A stretch of 64,000 nt of DNA from Halobacillus karajensis (GCF_900108515.1 NZ_FNWW01000006.1:222365-286364), one strand, 5' to 3'; positions 29,418 through 38,526 are shown, counted from the stretch's first letter. Notes: a model not told the origin generated them from the letters alone. Made by a program: numbers and translations.

Positions 29418-30023
29418 ATGGAACCAATTAAACAGCACCGGGGTCTGGTTTATCCACTGGATCGTACAAATGTTGATACAGACCAAATCATTCCGAAACA
29501 ATTTTTGAAAAGGATTGAGCGGCAAGGATTTGGCCAGTTCCTTTTTTATAATTGGCGATTTAAGGATGATGGGTCACAAAGGGATGATTTCTCATTAAAT
29601 GATCCGAAGTATGATGGGGCTTCCATTCTTGTCGGCGGTGAAAACTTCGGGTGTGGTTCCTCACGGGAACACGCGCCATGGGCGGTCCAGGACTTCGGTT
29701 TTAAGGTTGTTGCAGCCCCGAGTTTCGCCGACATTTTTTACAACAACTGCTTTAAAAACGGAATTTTACCGATCCAGTTGCCGAAGCCGGTGATCGAACA
29801 GCTGATGGAAAAGGCGGAGAGAGAAAAGTATGAGCTCAAGGTCGATTTAGAGAAGCAAACCATTGATGACGGAGATTTTGAAGTGTCCTTCGAAATTCAA
29901 CCGTACCATAAGGAAATGTTGTTGAATGGCTGGGATGAAATTGCCGTCACGTTGACGCACGAAGACAAAATCGACCAGTATGAAAAACAAAACAAAGGAG
30001 TGAAGACATTGGGGATTTCTTAA
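29418..30023 (+). CDS. leuD: 3-isopropylmalate dehydratase small subunit
   Basis: Partner of LeuC: a 201-residue swivelling-domain protein with LDRTNVDTDQIIPKQFLKRI, the GENFGCGSSREHAPWA loop that binds substrate, and FADIFYNNCFKNGILPI. GGTTGAGAG precedes its ATG. The 3' end contains the AAAGGAG ribosome site of ilvA and overlaps the probable non-canonical ilvA start by 16 bases. Confidence 0.95.
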   Translation: MEPIKQHRGLVYPLDRTNVDTDQIIPKQFLKRIERQGFGQFLFYNWRFKDDGSQRDDFSLNDPKYDGASILVGGENFGCGSSREHAPWAVQDFGFKVVAAPSFADIFYNNCFKNGILPIQLPKPVIEQLMEKAEREKYELKVDLEKQTIDDGDFEVSFEIQPYHKEMLLNGWDEIAVTLTHEDKIDQYEKQNKGVKTLGIS

Positions 30024-30037
30024 CGCTAGCTAAAGTC

Positions 30038-30997
30038 ATGGATGCGCAGGAACAATTGCAAGAGGTGGTGCACCGCACGCCACTGCAAACATCAACTACC
30101 TTCAATAAAAAGACTGGACAGCATGTATATCTCAAGATGGAGAACCAACAAAAAACAGGTGCTTTCAAAGTGCGGGGAGCCTCCTATAAAGTCGCTTGTC
30201 TAACGAATGAAGAAGCATCCCGAGGAGTTATTGCAGCATCTGCTGGAAACCATGCCCAGGGTGTAGCCTTGGCGGCAGCGAAACGAGCAATTCAGGCGCA
30301 GATCTTCATGCCGGAAGGGACTCCGCGGGCAAAAGTGGAAGCAACACAAGGTTATGGGGCTAGGGTCGTCCTGACGGGCGAGTCTTTTCAAGAAGCCTAT
30401 CAAGCAGCCGTGCTTGAACAGGATCGTAGTGGGGCCACCTTTCTTCATCCATTCGATGATTATGAGGTCATGGCAGGGCAGGCAACGGTTGCAGTGGAAA
30501 TGCTGCAGCAACAGCCGGATCTGGAACGTCTCTTCGTTCCTATAGGGGGCGGTGGTTTGATTGCCGGTATCTCGTTTGCTGCCAAACAATTGAAGCCGGA
30601 TATCAAAGTGATCGGCGTTCAATCTGCCAAAGCCCCGTCTATGTACAATGCTTTGTATAAAAAAGGGCCTGAAAAACTGACCTCTGTCTCGACGATTGCT
30701 GACGGGATTGCTGTGAAGGAGAGAGGGAGACTGACCTATACGTGCATCCAGAAATATGTGGATCAGGTAATCACGGTGGAAGAACATGAAATCGCTGAAG
30801 CCATGCTCATGTTGCTGGAACGTGAAAAAACCCTTGTGGAAGGAGCCGGAGCGACAGCACTCGCTGGTCTTTTGAGCACCTGTAACACGTTTGAGCAGCA
30901 GCAGTGCGGTGTGGTGTTAAGTGGAGGGAATATGGATATTTCCCGATTGCCGTTGATTCAGAAGCTAGCAAATCCGAAAAAAGTGGTCATCGCTTAA
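30038..30997 (+). CDS. ilvA: Threonine ammonia-lyase (short form, no ACT-like regulatory domain)
   Basis: PLP enzyme making 2-oxobutyrate from threonine for isoleucine synthesis. The 319 residues from the first ATG show the PLP-lysine motif KTGAFKVRGA, SAGNHAQGVALAA, the phosphate loop PIGGGGLIAG and LSGGNMD. Family members start further upstream with a conserved LTL...HRTPL stretch. Here the matching residues (GDFLTLAKV) lie in frame before the ATG and are preceded by AAAGGAG seven bases before an ATT codon at 30008, so translation may begin there. Bacillus IlvA is about 420 residues with a C-terminal ACT-like domain; this one lacks that domain, like catabolic TdcB. It is the last gene of the operon. 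Confidence 0.88.
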   Translation: MDAQEQLQEVVHRTPLQTSTTFNKKTGQHVYLKMENQQKTGAFKVRGASYKVACLTNEEASRGVIAASAGNHAQGVALAAAKRAIQAQIFMPEGTPRAKVEATQGYGARVVLTGESFQEAYQAAVLEQDRSGATFLHPFDDYEVMAGQATVAVEMLQQQPDLERLFVPIGGGGLIAGISFAAKQLKPDIKVIGVQSAKAPSMYNALYKKGPEKLTSVSTIADGIAVKERGRLTYTCIQKYVDQVITVEEHEIAEAMLMLLEREKTLVEGAGATALAGLLSTCNTFEQQQCGVVLSGGNMDISRLPLIQKLANPKKVVIA

Positions 30998-31005
30998 GAT
31001 GATGG

Positions 31006-31044
31006 GCAGGGAAGAGAGTGTGAACTTTCTTCCTTGCTTTTTTT
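31006..31044 (+). terminator. Terminator after ilvA
   Basis: GCAGGGAAGAGAG pairs imperfectly with CTTTCTTCCTTGC, then seven T. Ends the ilv-leu operon. Confidence 0.8.
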
Positions 31045-31065
31045 GGTACACAGAGATGAGATACC

Positions 31066-31101
31066 AAGGAGAACCACTTTCACAAGCGGTTCTCCTTTTT
31101 T
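31066..31101 (+). terminator. Second terminator after the ilv-leu operon
   Basis: AAGGAGAACCACTT pairs with AAGCGGTTCTCCTT (one mismatch) around a 4-base loop, followed by TTTTTT. Reinforces the first. Confidence 0.85.
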
Positions 31102-31202
31102 ATATCGGTTGAAATTTTTATAATGAGAACCGGTTTGAAAGAGGAGACATGAAACGCAGAGTTGGCTGCTTAAAACCTGAAATCCTCTTAGACGGTAGAG
31201 TT

Positions 31203-31885
31203 TTACCTTTTCAATAAATCCAACATTGCTTCGTTAACCTTCTCTTTTTCATCTTATTAAACCAGCCCATGACCGCTATTCTCAAATGAAATAAGGGTGT
31301 TTTGAGGGGTTTTTTCGTTCAGGATTTCAAAAAAAGAGACGTCGTAAATTTCATCATGTTTCCCATGGAGAACAAGGGTGGGAACTCTGATGTCACTCAC
31401 TTCTCTGCGCAAATCCTCATCGCGGAGCGCCTTGGCACAGGCAATGGTTGCATGGGCGAAAGCTTCAAGTCCCAATCCGTGGAACCACTCCTTGAAGGGG
31501 CAGAGACGTCTGTGTGATAGAGCCCTTCCCCGAAGTCTATCAGGACGCAAGACGATCGTGTTGAAGTTGTTCAATCAGACCATTAAGTTCTTCTTTTTTC
31601 ATGCCATGGGGATAGCCATTTCTTTGTGTGAAGCTCGGTGCCGCTGGTCCGGCCAAAATAAGTGGATACAGTTACTTATTCGCATATTTTGTTGCCTCAA
31701 TTGGAGCACCCATTGAGAAGCCTATTACATAGAAGTTTTTCAATTGAAGGAACCGTCCTAACGGCATGGGCGTGGGGAGCGGGGTCATACTCGAACACGG
31801 GTTTATCAGATTTTCCGAAGCCTCGGAGAACAATTCCATGAAGCTGTCCTTCCTGTGGTCCAATATCTTCAAATGTGGCGTTCAT
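31203..31885 (-). pseudogene. Decayed alpha/beta hydrolase
   Basis: Minus-strand pieces of one alpha/beta hydrolase in different frames. Near 31885 the start MNATFEDIGPQEGQ leads to LRGFGKSDKP, but the oxyanion segment between them is partly missing. A second frame holds the nucleophile elbow NFYVIGFSMGAPIEA, and a third gives LILAGPAAPSFTQRN then a stop. The C-terminal piece has PTLVLHGKHDEIYD and SFENSGHGLV with the catalytic histidine, then TAA-TAA, and the frame continues in register as DEKEKVNEAMLDLLKR before its own stop at 31203. Frameshifts, internal stops and a deletion mean no functional product. It lies beside the Fur-regulated transporter but shows no link to it. Confidence 0.8.
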
Positions 31886-31974
31886 GATCGATCTCGATAT
31901 AGTGTGACATTTAGCGTCCTCCTTTTGTAAGATATAGGCCCTATTCTCGTCCCAATTATTTTGAAACAGCTGGA

Positions 31975-31989
31975 TATTTTCTGAAAATA
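31975..31989. promoter_or_regulatory. CodY-like box upstream of the yclN-like gene
   Basis: TATTTTCTGAAAATA matches the CodY consensus at 13 of 15 positions, and the flanks extend the symmetry (ATATTTTC/GAAAATAT). It ends 4 bases before a TTGACC -35 box (31994-31999), so it is placed to affect the iron-transport promoter. Confidence 0.5.
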
Positions 31990-31993
31990 TATA

Positions 31994-32029
31994 TTGACCT
32001 TCCACTAACTGGAGCGTTTATAGTATAAT
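31994..32029 (+). promoter_or_regulatory. Putative sigma-A promoter of the yclNOPQ-like operon
   Basis: TTGACC (31994-31999) and TATAGT/TATAAT (32019-32029) with longer-than-ideal spacing (19 or more bases). The Fur-like box starts 9 bases downstream of the TATAAT. Confidence 0.45.
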
Positions 32030-32037
32030 TTGTAATA

Positions 32038-32056
32038 GATAATGAGAATCAATATC
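32038..32056. promoter_or_regulatory. Fur box upstream of the yclN-like gene
   Basis: GATAATGAGAATCAATATC matches the classical 19-bp Fur consensus GATAATGATAATCATTATC at 17 positions. It sits 29 bases before the yclN-like ATG. Confidence 0.8.
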
Positions 32057-32085
32057 AATTGATGGTGGTTAGGAAGAGTCTGTTT

Positions 32086-33045
32086 ATGAAGCGAAGGTAT
32101 TTAGTAGTAGTAGTCTGTTTATTGTCTGTTTTTTCCCTTTTTATTGGGGTTTCTGAATTATCCCTATTTCATGTACACATGTGGGATGAGCAACAGTGGC
32201 ATGTTTTTTGGGTTAGTCGTATTCCACGTCTTATAAGTATTCTTATTGCTGGAATGAGTATGGCCATTGGTGGTCTGATTATGCAGCAGCTCAGTCGGAA
32301 CAAGTTTGTGTCTCCAACTACAGCGGGGACGATTGATTCGGCAAGGCTGGGGATTGTGATTTCACTGATTTTCTTTTCATCTGCAAGTCCTCTTGTCCAA
32401 ACAGGCATTTCATTTCTTTTTGCATTAGGCGGAACAATGATTTTTATGCAGATCTTGGATAAGATCAAGTTGAAGGACGCTATATTTATTCCACTAATTG
32501 GGATCATGCTTGGAAATGTGATAAGTTCGATAACCACATTTTTGGCTTACCGTTATGATCTTATTCAAAGCATGTCTTCATGGCTTCAGGGTGACTTTTC
32601 GATGATTCTGAAGGGGGATTACGAGCTTTTATACATAAGTGTTCCGCTTGTTGTTCTTGCCTACGTATTTGCCCATCGGTTTACCATTGCCGGGATGGGG
32701 GAGGATTTTTCGAAAAACCTGGGACTGAATCATAAACAGGTCGTTTACATTGGTTTGTTCATTGTCGCTTTAATGACGGCTGTTGTGGTTTTAACTGTCG
32801 GGGCAATTCCGTTTCTGGGATTAATTGTTCCTAATATTGTTTCTATCTACCGTGGGGATAACTTAAGGAATAGTCTGGGGCATACGGCGCTGCTCGGAGC
32901 GTTATTTGTTCTATTTTGTGACATTCTTGGCCGTGTCATCATTTACCCTTATGAGATTCCGATTGGATTAACTGTTGGCGTTATTGGAAGCGGCTTGTTT
33001 ATTTATTTGTTGTTGAGGAGAAAAGCGTATGCGGCATCGAACTAA
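32086..33045 (+). CDS. yclN: Iron-siderophore ABC transporter permease, YclN-like
   Basis: A FecCD-family membrane permease of 319 residues with about nine hydrophobic segments. It has RIPRLISILIAGMSMAIGGLIMQQLSRN near the N-terminus and the coupling-helix region GAIPFLGLIVPNIVSIYRGDNLR. Size and gene order (permease, permease, ATPase, binding lipoprotein) match Bacillus yclNOPQ, the petrobactin uptake system, rather than FhuBG or FeuBC. ATG at 32086 is preferred over the upstream TTG because AGGAAGAG precedes it. A Fur box and a CodY-like box lie upstream. Substrate in this organism is inferred. Confidence 0.85.
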   Translation: MKRRYLVVVVCLLSVFSLFIGVSELSLFHVHMWDEQQWHVFWVSRIPRLISILIAGMSMAIGGLIMQQLSRNKFVSPTTAGTIDSARLGIVISLIFFSSASPLVQTGISFLFALGGTMIFMQILDKIKLKDAIFIPLIGIMLGNVISSITTFLAYRYDLIQSMSSWLQGDFSMILKGDYELLYISVPLVVLAYVFAHRFTIAGMGEDFSKNLGLNHKQVVYIGLFIVALMTAVVVLTVGAIPFLGLIVPNIVSIYRGDNLRNSLGHTALLGALFVLFCDILGRVIIYPYEIPIGLTVGVIGSGLFIYLLLRRKAYAASN

Positions 33046-33976
33046 GATAACCATATTATTCCTACTTGCAATCGTACTTGTCGCTTTGTTTCTTTTCACA
33101 GATTTAAGAAATGCTGCGTACGTCCTTCCGAGAAGAACGATGAAGGTTTTGGCCATCATCGTAACAGGGACAGCCATTGCTCTGGCGACACTGATCTTCC
33201 AGACGATCACCAATAACCGGATATTGACCCCGAGTATGATTGGTTTGGACTCCTTATATTTACTGTTACAGACGTTCATTATTTTCATATTCGGGTCCAC
33301 CCATCTTACACTTATGAACAAATATGTAAATTTCGGACTCTCGCTTGTATTCATGGTTGGTTTTGCGTTGATTCTCTATCGATTTTTATTCAAAAAAGAG
33401 GGACAGCCCATTTACCTGCTGTTACTAGTCGGTATCATTCTTGGGACGTTATTTGAAAGTCTCTCGTCCTTTATGCAAGTGCTGATCGATCCGAATGAGT
33501 TCCAGGTGGTTCAGGACAAAATGTTTGCAAGCTTCAACAATGTGAATACCGAACTTCTATATATCAGCATCGGGGTATTGGTGGTTACATTCCTCTGCAT
33601 GATGAGAGATATGAAGTATTTGGATGTCCTTTCTTTAGGGCGCTCTCATGCCGTTAATCTAGGAGTTCCTTATGAGGCAGTTGTTAAACGCCTATTGATT
33701 ATGGTGACTATTTTTATTGCAGTAGCCACGGCGCTTGTCGGACCGATCACATTTCTCGGACTTCTCGTCGTTAACATTGCTTATCATTTTCTGCCGACTT
33801 ACCGCCACTCGTTATTGATGATCGGCTCTTCTCTTATTGCTATTATCGCACTGGTTGGAGGACAGTGGATGGTCGAGCGGGTCTTTACGTTCTCCACTAC
33901 CATTAGTGTCATCATCAATTTTGCCGGGGGTCTATATTTCATTCATCTTTTACTAAAGGAGAATCGATTATCATGA
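33029..33976 (+). CDS. yclO: Iron-siderophore ABC transporter permease, YclO-like
   Basis: The second FecCD permease, 315 residues, overlapping the previous gene by 17 bases. Conserved elements include ALATLIFQTITNNRILTPSMIGLDSLY and the cytoplasmic coupling segment GPITFLGLLVVNIAYHF. It pairs with the YclN-like subunit to form the heterodimeric channel. The 3' end overlaps the ATPase start by 4 bases (ATGA). No frameshift or truncation. Confidence 0.85.
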   Translation: MRHRTKITILFLLAIVLVALFLFTDLRNAAYVLPRRTMKVLAIIVTGTAIALATLIFQTITNNRILTPSMIGLDSLYLLLQTFIIFIFGSTHLTLMNKYVNFGLSLVFMVGFALILYRFLFKKEGQPIYLLLLVGIILGTLFESLSSFMQVLIDPNEFQVVQDKMFASFNNVNTELLYISIGVLVVTFLCMMRDMKYLDVLSLGRSHAVNLGVPYEAVVKRLLIMVTIFIAVATALVGPITFLGLLVVNIAYHFLPTYRHSLLMIGSSLIAIIALVGGQWMVERVFTFSTTISVIINFAGGLYFIHLLLKENRLS

Positions 33977-34728
33977 AGTTATTTTCCGTCAGTAAACGTT
34001 ACGAAAATAAAAAAGTGGTCGACGATGTGACCATCGATATCCCTAAAGGACAGATCACATCGTTGATCGGTCCAAATGGGGCCGGTAAGAGTACAGTCCT
34101 TTCCATGATGAGCAGGCTGCTCTCTAATGATGGAGGGACGATCCGGTTAGATGGACAGGAAGTGAAAGATTGGGATTCCCCAAAACTTTCGAAGAAACTC
34201 GCGATTTTAAGACAGTCTAATCATTTAACGGTAAGGCTTACGGTGAGGGAACTCGTTTCATTTGGCCGCTTTCCTTATTCAAAGGGGCGTCTGAAGAAAA
34301 AAGACTGGGAAAAAGTAGATGAAGCCATCGCTTATATGGAACTTGAGGAAATTCAGGACAGCTTTCTGGATCAGTTAAGCGGTGGCCAGAAGCAACGAGC
34401 ATTTATTGCGATGGTCATCGCCCAGGATACCGAGTATATTTTACTTGATGAACCACTCAACAACCTGGATATGAAACATTCCGTTCAAATTATGAAAGTT
34501 TTGAGACGGTTAGTTGATGAACTAGGTAAAACGGTGATTGTTGTCATTCATGATATTAATTTCGCATCCTGTTATTCGGATTATATTGTCGCTCTAAAAG
34601 ATGGACGGGTTCGAAAGCAGGGACCAGTGGATGAAATGATCTGCCGGGAATGCTTGAGTGATGTCTACGACATGGACATCCCTGTTCAACACATTAATCA
34701 AAATAAAATCTGCGTTTATTTCGCATAA
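33973..34728 (+). CDS. yclP: Iron-siderophore ABC transporter ATP-binding protein, YclP-like
   Basis: A 251-residue ATPase energising uptake. Walker A is GPNGAGKST, the ABC signature is LSGGQKQR, Walker B is YILLDEPLNNLDM, and the switch histidine lies in VIHDINFA. All active-site motifs are intact. It begins at an ATGA overlap with the second permease and ends 16 bases before the binding-protein ATG. Closest in layout to YclP/FecE proteins of ferric siderophore systems. Confidence 0.9.
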   Translation: MKLFSVSKRYENKKVVDDVTIDIPKGQITSLIGPNGAGKSTVLSMMSRLLSNDGGTIRLDGQEVKDWDSPKLSKKLAILRQSNHLTVRLTVRELVSFGRFPYSKGRLKKKDWEKVDEAIAYMELEEIQDSFLDQLSGGQKQRAFIAMVIAQDTEYILLDEPLNNLDMKHSVQIMKVLRRLVDELGKTVIVVIHDINFASCYSDYIVALKDGRVRKQGPVDEMICRECLSDVYDMDIPVQHINQNKICVYFA

Positions 34729-34744
34729 AAGAGGTGGATGGAAA

Positions 34745-35680
34745 ATGAAAAAAATCACTTGGATGATTATGGCAGGACTTTTATTGTTGTTAGCTGCATG
34801 TGGAAATGAAGGTGAAGCAGAAGGGACGAGTGAAGAGAAAGAGGAAAAAGAGAAAGTAACCATCGATCATAAACTCGGAGAAACAACCGTAGAGAAAAAT
34901 CCGGAAAAAGTTGTCGTTTTCGACTTTGGCACATTGGATACATTAGATGAATTAGGAGTCGAAGTGGCAGGAGTACCGAAAGATTCTCTTCCCAGCTACC
35001 TTTCAGATTATAACGGAGACGATTACGCTCATGTCGGCGGCCTGAAAGAACCGGATTTTGAGGAAATTTATGAAGTCGCACCAGACTTGATTATCATCTC
35101 CGGCCGTCAGATGGATTTGTATGAAGAGTTTGCAGAAATCGCGCCGACTATATATGTGGAATTAGATGCAGAGAATTATATGGAGTCCTTTGAAGGAAAT
35201 GTGAATATGCTTGCAGAGATCTTTGACAAAGAAGAGGAAGCCCAAGAGAAACTCTCTACTATTGAAAATCATGTCGAGTCACTAAAAGAGAAAACGGCGG
35301 AAGCGGAAGGATTGATTGTGCTTTCCAATGGTGGAAAAGTGAGCGCCTATGGAGAGGGGTCTCGTTTTGGCATTCTTCACGATACATTTGGGGTCCAGGC
35401 TGTAGATAAAACGATTGATGTAGCCACACATGGACAGAACGTTTCATTTGAATACATCCTTGAACAAAACCCGGAATATTTATTTGTTATTGACAGGGAT
35501 GCGGTAGTAAATGATGAACCTGCGGCGAAACAAACCATCGAAAATGATTTAGTTAAACAAACGACAGCCTACGAAGAAGGGCAAATTGTTTACCTTGATC
35601 CAAACTACTGGTACTTATCAGGCGGCGGTCTGCAATCAGTGCAGGGAATGGTGGATGAAATAGAATCAAGTATGAAATAA
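34745..35680 (+). CDS. yclQ: Iron-siderophore-binding lipoprotein, YclQ-like
   Basis: The substrate-binding lipoprotein of the transporter: 311 residues with a signal ending in the lipobox LLAAC, a glutamate-rich linker (AEGTSEEKEEKEK) and a PeripBP_2 (helical backbone) domain. The motif KVVVFDFGTLDTLDELGVEVAGV and the later APDLIIISGRQ are typical. AAGAGGTGG precedes the ATG. YclQ of Bacillus subtilis binds petrobactin and its precursors; whether this protein prefers the product of the siderophore locus at 55-61 kb is an open question. Confidence 0.9.
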   Translation: MKKITWMIMAGLLLLLAACGNEGEAEGTSEEKEEKEKVTIDHKLGETTVEKNPEKVVVFDFGTLDTLDELGVEVAGVPKDSLPSYLSDYNGDDYAHVGGLKEPDFEEIYEVAPDLIIISGRQMDLYEEFAEIAPTIYVELDAENYMESFEGNVNMLAEIFDKEEEAQEKLSTIENHVESLKEKTAEAEGLIVLSNGGKVSAYGEGSRFGILHDTFGVQAVDKTIDVATHGQNVSFEYILEQNPEYLFVIDRDAVVNDEPAAKQTIENDLVKQTTAYEEGQIVYLDPNYWYLSGGGLQSVQGMVDEIESSMK

Positions 35681-35753
35681 GTAGGAAGAGGCAGAGGAGA
35701 GTAATCCTTTGCTTCTTTTCCATTTGTAAGATTGTGAGAAGGAGAGAATCATT

Positions 35754-36572
35754 ATGCACGGACGTTTTACTATCGGGGAAATATCTAAGCTTCACAAAAT
35801 TCCCGTAAAAACATTAAGGTATTATGATGAGATTGATTTATTTAAACCTTATGAAGTAGATGAGCGGACAGGATACCGTTATTATTCGACAGAACAGTTC
35901 GAGCATTTGAACATCATTCACTATCTACGTGAATTAGGAACCCCTTTAAAAGAGATTAAAAGTGTATTTGAGGAAAGAGATGTTGACCTTTTTTATCGTT
36001 TGTTAAAAAAACAAGAAGAGTCTGCCATTCAACAAATAAAAGAATTAGAAAAGGTAAGACAACGGGCAAAAAATCGAATGGAAGAATTGAAGTGGGCACG
36101 AAAGAAGAAAGATAGCACGGAGCCTGTATTGCAATTCCTGCCTGAGCGGCATGTGCTAGAGTTGAAGGAACCGATCCATTCTTATGCCGAATTGGAGCTG
36201 GCATTGAGAAAGCTGGAAAATTTGACAGATCGAAAAGCCTCGATATTTATTGGTGGAGTTGGGGTGACACTTCCAAAGAAGGCTATACACTCCAAACGTT
36301 ATAAAGCGTATGAATCAATCTTTCTGATGGACGAGGAAAAGAGAGATAGTCCATATTCGAATGTCCTTCCAGCCATGACTTATGCCTGTTTATATTGCAA
36401 TGAAGCTCGAATAGAAACACCCGAATATTATGAGAGGCTTATGAATTACATAGAAGACCAAGGGTATCAACAGGCAGGAGCAGCCATCGAACGTGTGATC
36501 ATTGATCATTATGTGTCTAAACATAAGGATGAGCATTTGTGCGAAATACAAGTTCCTGTTATTCCTATCTAA
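35754..36572 (+). CDS. MerR-family regulator with effector-binding domain (BmrR-like)
   Basis: A 272-residue regulator. Residues 1-75 form a MerR winged helix (FTIGEISKLHKIPVKTLRYYDEIDLFKPYEVDERTGYRYYSTEQF), followed by a long dimerisation helix (about 85-120). A C-terminal GyrI-like ligand domain (about 125-270) ends in HLCEIQVPVIP, as in BmrR drug sensors. GGAGAG precedes the ATG. It lies 73 bases after the siderophore operon but has no obvious efflux-pump neighbour, so the target is unknown. Confidence 0.85.
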   Translation: MHGRFTIGEISKLHKIPVKTLRYYDEIDLFKPYEVDERTGYRYYSTEQFEHLNIIHYLRELGTPLKEIKSVFEERDVDLFYRLLKKQEESAIQQIKELEKVRQRAKNRMEELKWARKKKDSTEPVLQFLPERHVLELKEPIHSYAELELALRKLENLTDRKASIFIGGVGVTLPKKAIHSKRYKAYESIFLMDEEKRDSPYSNVLPAMTYACLYCNEARIETPEYYERLMNYIEDQGYQQAGAAIERVIIDHYVSKHKDEHLCEIQVPVIPI

Positions 36573-36595
36573 ATAAGGGGGAACAAGGGGAGATA

Positions 36596-36626
36596 AAATC
36601 CGGCATAAAGCTGGATTTTTATTTTT
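36596..36626 (+). terminator. Terminator after the MerR-family gene
   Basis: AAATCCGGC / GCTGGATTT stem (one G-U) with a short loop and a T-rich tract. Confidence 0.75.
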
Positions 36627-36894
36627 GTCTAGAATATTAAAAAGTCAATGAATGTTGGAACAATGTCCTGATCATTCCTTGCTTATCCTTGTGCAGGTGA
36701 ATCAGTGCATTTGAGTATGGAAATTCTACTTGAATTATCCAAATACGTTACAAAAACATTACATTTCATTTAAAAATTCTTGGTTTTTCTACAAATTTCG
36801 ACAATTGTGTATATACTGGTAGATGGAAAAAAGTGAACAGATGAATGTTCTTGTTAATTCTACCATTTTATCTTATATACAAGGAGTCATCGAA

Positions 36895-38028
36895 TTGAAG
36901 AAAATCACTCTACTCATTACAGCATTGTTGTTTATTCAGATAATCAGTCCAACACGAACAGAGGCAGTGACAGAACCTGAACCTCCATCCATTCATAGTG
37001 AAGCAGCGGTGGTTCTTGAAGCCCATACGGGCCAAGTCCTCTATTCAAAAAACAAAGATGTACAAATGTATCCTGCTAGTTTAACAAAGATCGCTACGGC
37101 TATTTATGCAATAGAACATGGAGACCTTGATGAGACAGTTACCGTCAGCAAACGTGCTTATGAAACGGGAGGATCGAGTGTCTTTCTTGAAGAAGGCGAC
37201 GAAGCTACATTGCGACAGCTGGTTGAAGGGCTGTTGTTAAATTCAGCTAATGATGCGGGTGTTGCTATTGCTGAGCATTTGAGTGGCAGTGTGGAACAGT
37301 TCTCTGATGATTTAAATACGTATTTAAAAGAAGAGGTAGGGGTGAAAAACACCCATTTTCAAAATCCTCATGGGTTGTTTGATCCAGAACATAGGACGAC
37401 AGCTGAGGATATGGCTAAAATCACTCAATATGCCCAGGGCAATGAGACGTTCCAACAAATCTATGGAATGGAAGTTTTGGAATGGGATGGGCAAAAATGG
37501 GATGCCACCCTTTACACACACCATCTTTTAATGAGGGAAGATCCTTATGAAGGAGTAATTGGTGGCAAAACAGGATTTGTCCCACAGTCGGGTTTTACCC
37601 TGGCTACCAGCGCTGTACGTGGCGATACAGGCCTTATTGTCATAACGATGAACAGTTCTTCTAAAGATCGATCCTACGAAGATACGAAAAAACTGCTTGA
37701 TTATGGATTTAAACATTATGAAACATCCATGTTCAAGCCTGAAGAAGAATTTCACGACTTAGAGAAAGAATATGAGCTGCCAGAAAAGGTTCCATATACT
37801 CATTTAATAGGAGAAAAGGTAGAAAAGAACATCGAAAATAATGGACGAATGGTTATCTCTTATGATGATGATACGGAAATTAAATCTATAAAACTAAAAG
37901 AAGTAAAGAAAGAAGAATCTACAGAACAATCCTCTGATGTTGAGGAGGCAAGCTGGAAAGATTATTGGCCTTTTTTTATCTTCCCGAGACGTTTATGGGT
38001 GACAGAACTTTTTGGAGAAATAAAATGA
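36895..38028 (+). CDS. D-alanyl-D-alanine carboxypeptidase (DacF/PBP5-type)
   Basis: A low-molecular-weight penicillin-binding protein that trims the terminal D-Ala of peptidoglycan stem peptides. It has a signal peptide (KKITLLITALLFIQIISPTRTEA), the active site ASLTKIA (SxxK), the SxN motif in LLLNSANDAGVAIAEHL and GGKTGFVPQSG (KTG). A C-terminal PBP5-C-like beta domain (about 285-345) follows, but no clear amphipathic anchor; the last residues (WPFFIFPRRLW) are hydrophobic. The TTG at 36895 follows AAGGAG by 9 bases and gives a proper signal, unlike the longer ATG. It belongs to the DacB/DacF/YaaN-like group; the sporulation role is uncertain. Confidence 0.88.
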   Translation: MKKITLLITALLFIQIISPTRTEAVTEPEPPSIHSEAAVVLEAHTGQVLYSKNKDVQMYPASLTKIATAIYAIEHGDLDETVTVSKRAYETGGSSVFLEEGDEATLRQLVEGLLLNSANDAGVAIAEHLSGSVEQFSDDLNTYLKEEVGVKNTHFQNPHGLFDPEHRTTAEDMAKITQYAQGNETFQQIYGMEVLEWDGQKWDATLYTHHLLMREDPYEGVIGGKTGFVPQSGFTLATSAVRGDTGLIVITMNSSSKDRSYEDTKKLLDYGFKHYETSMFKPEEEFHDLEKEYELPEKVPYTHLIGEKVEKNIENNGRMVISYDDDTEIKSIKLKEVKKEESTEQSSDVEEASWKDYWPFFIFPRRLWVTELFGEIK

Positions 38029-38042
38029 ACGTTGTAAAATCG

Positions 38043-38070
38043 AAACCTTCCTTATTGAGGGAGGTTTTTT
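38043..38070 (+). terminator. Terminator after the carboxypeptidase gene
   Basis: AAACCTTCCT / AGGGAGGTTT stem followed by TTTT. Confidence 0.75.
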
Positions 38071-38526
38071 GCTGTCTATGAAAGGATTATAGTTAACGAA
38101 TTTCTATGGTGGGGATCATCCAAGTCGATTCATTCCCTATCTATATCCCCCATCCCATCCTTTTCAAACCTTATTTTTACATAAAATTTCGAATTCCTGG
38201 GATAGAAAGGATGAGAATGGTGTAGGGCAGAAAATAAAAGAGAATGACTCTCGTCGTGCCATTGAATTTATATGGACGGTGATGTTTCTCAACGTACTCA
38301 ACCATTCAATTTTTTTACAGAAGACTTATAGTGGAGGGAATATAACTCGTGCGCTTTTTAGGGCGTTCATGTTTGTCTAAGACCAGCTTCAACGAATCCT
38401 TTCGAGCTCATAGGTCAACGGGAAGGTCCTTTTGAGCTTGTCAGATCGGGCCCATTTGCTGAATTTTGTCCTTGTCAGTACCCCTGGCTTTCCTTATGAT
38501 TGAATATAATGAAGGAGAGATTTTTA
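38071..38526 (+). other. Intergenic region upstream of the polysaccharide deacetylase gene
   Basis: About 450 bases without a supported ORF. No T-box, other riboswitch, tRNA or repeat was recognised. The segment ends in GAAGGAGAG before the TTG start. A regulatory RNA cannot be excluded. Confidence 0.35.
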
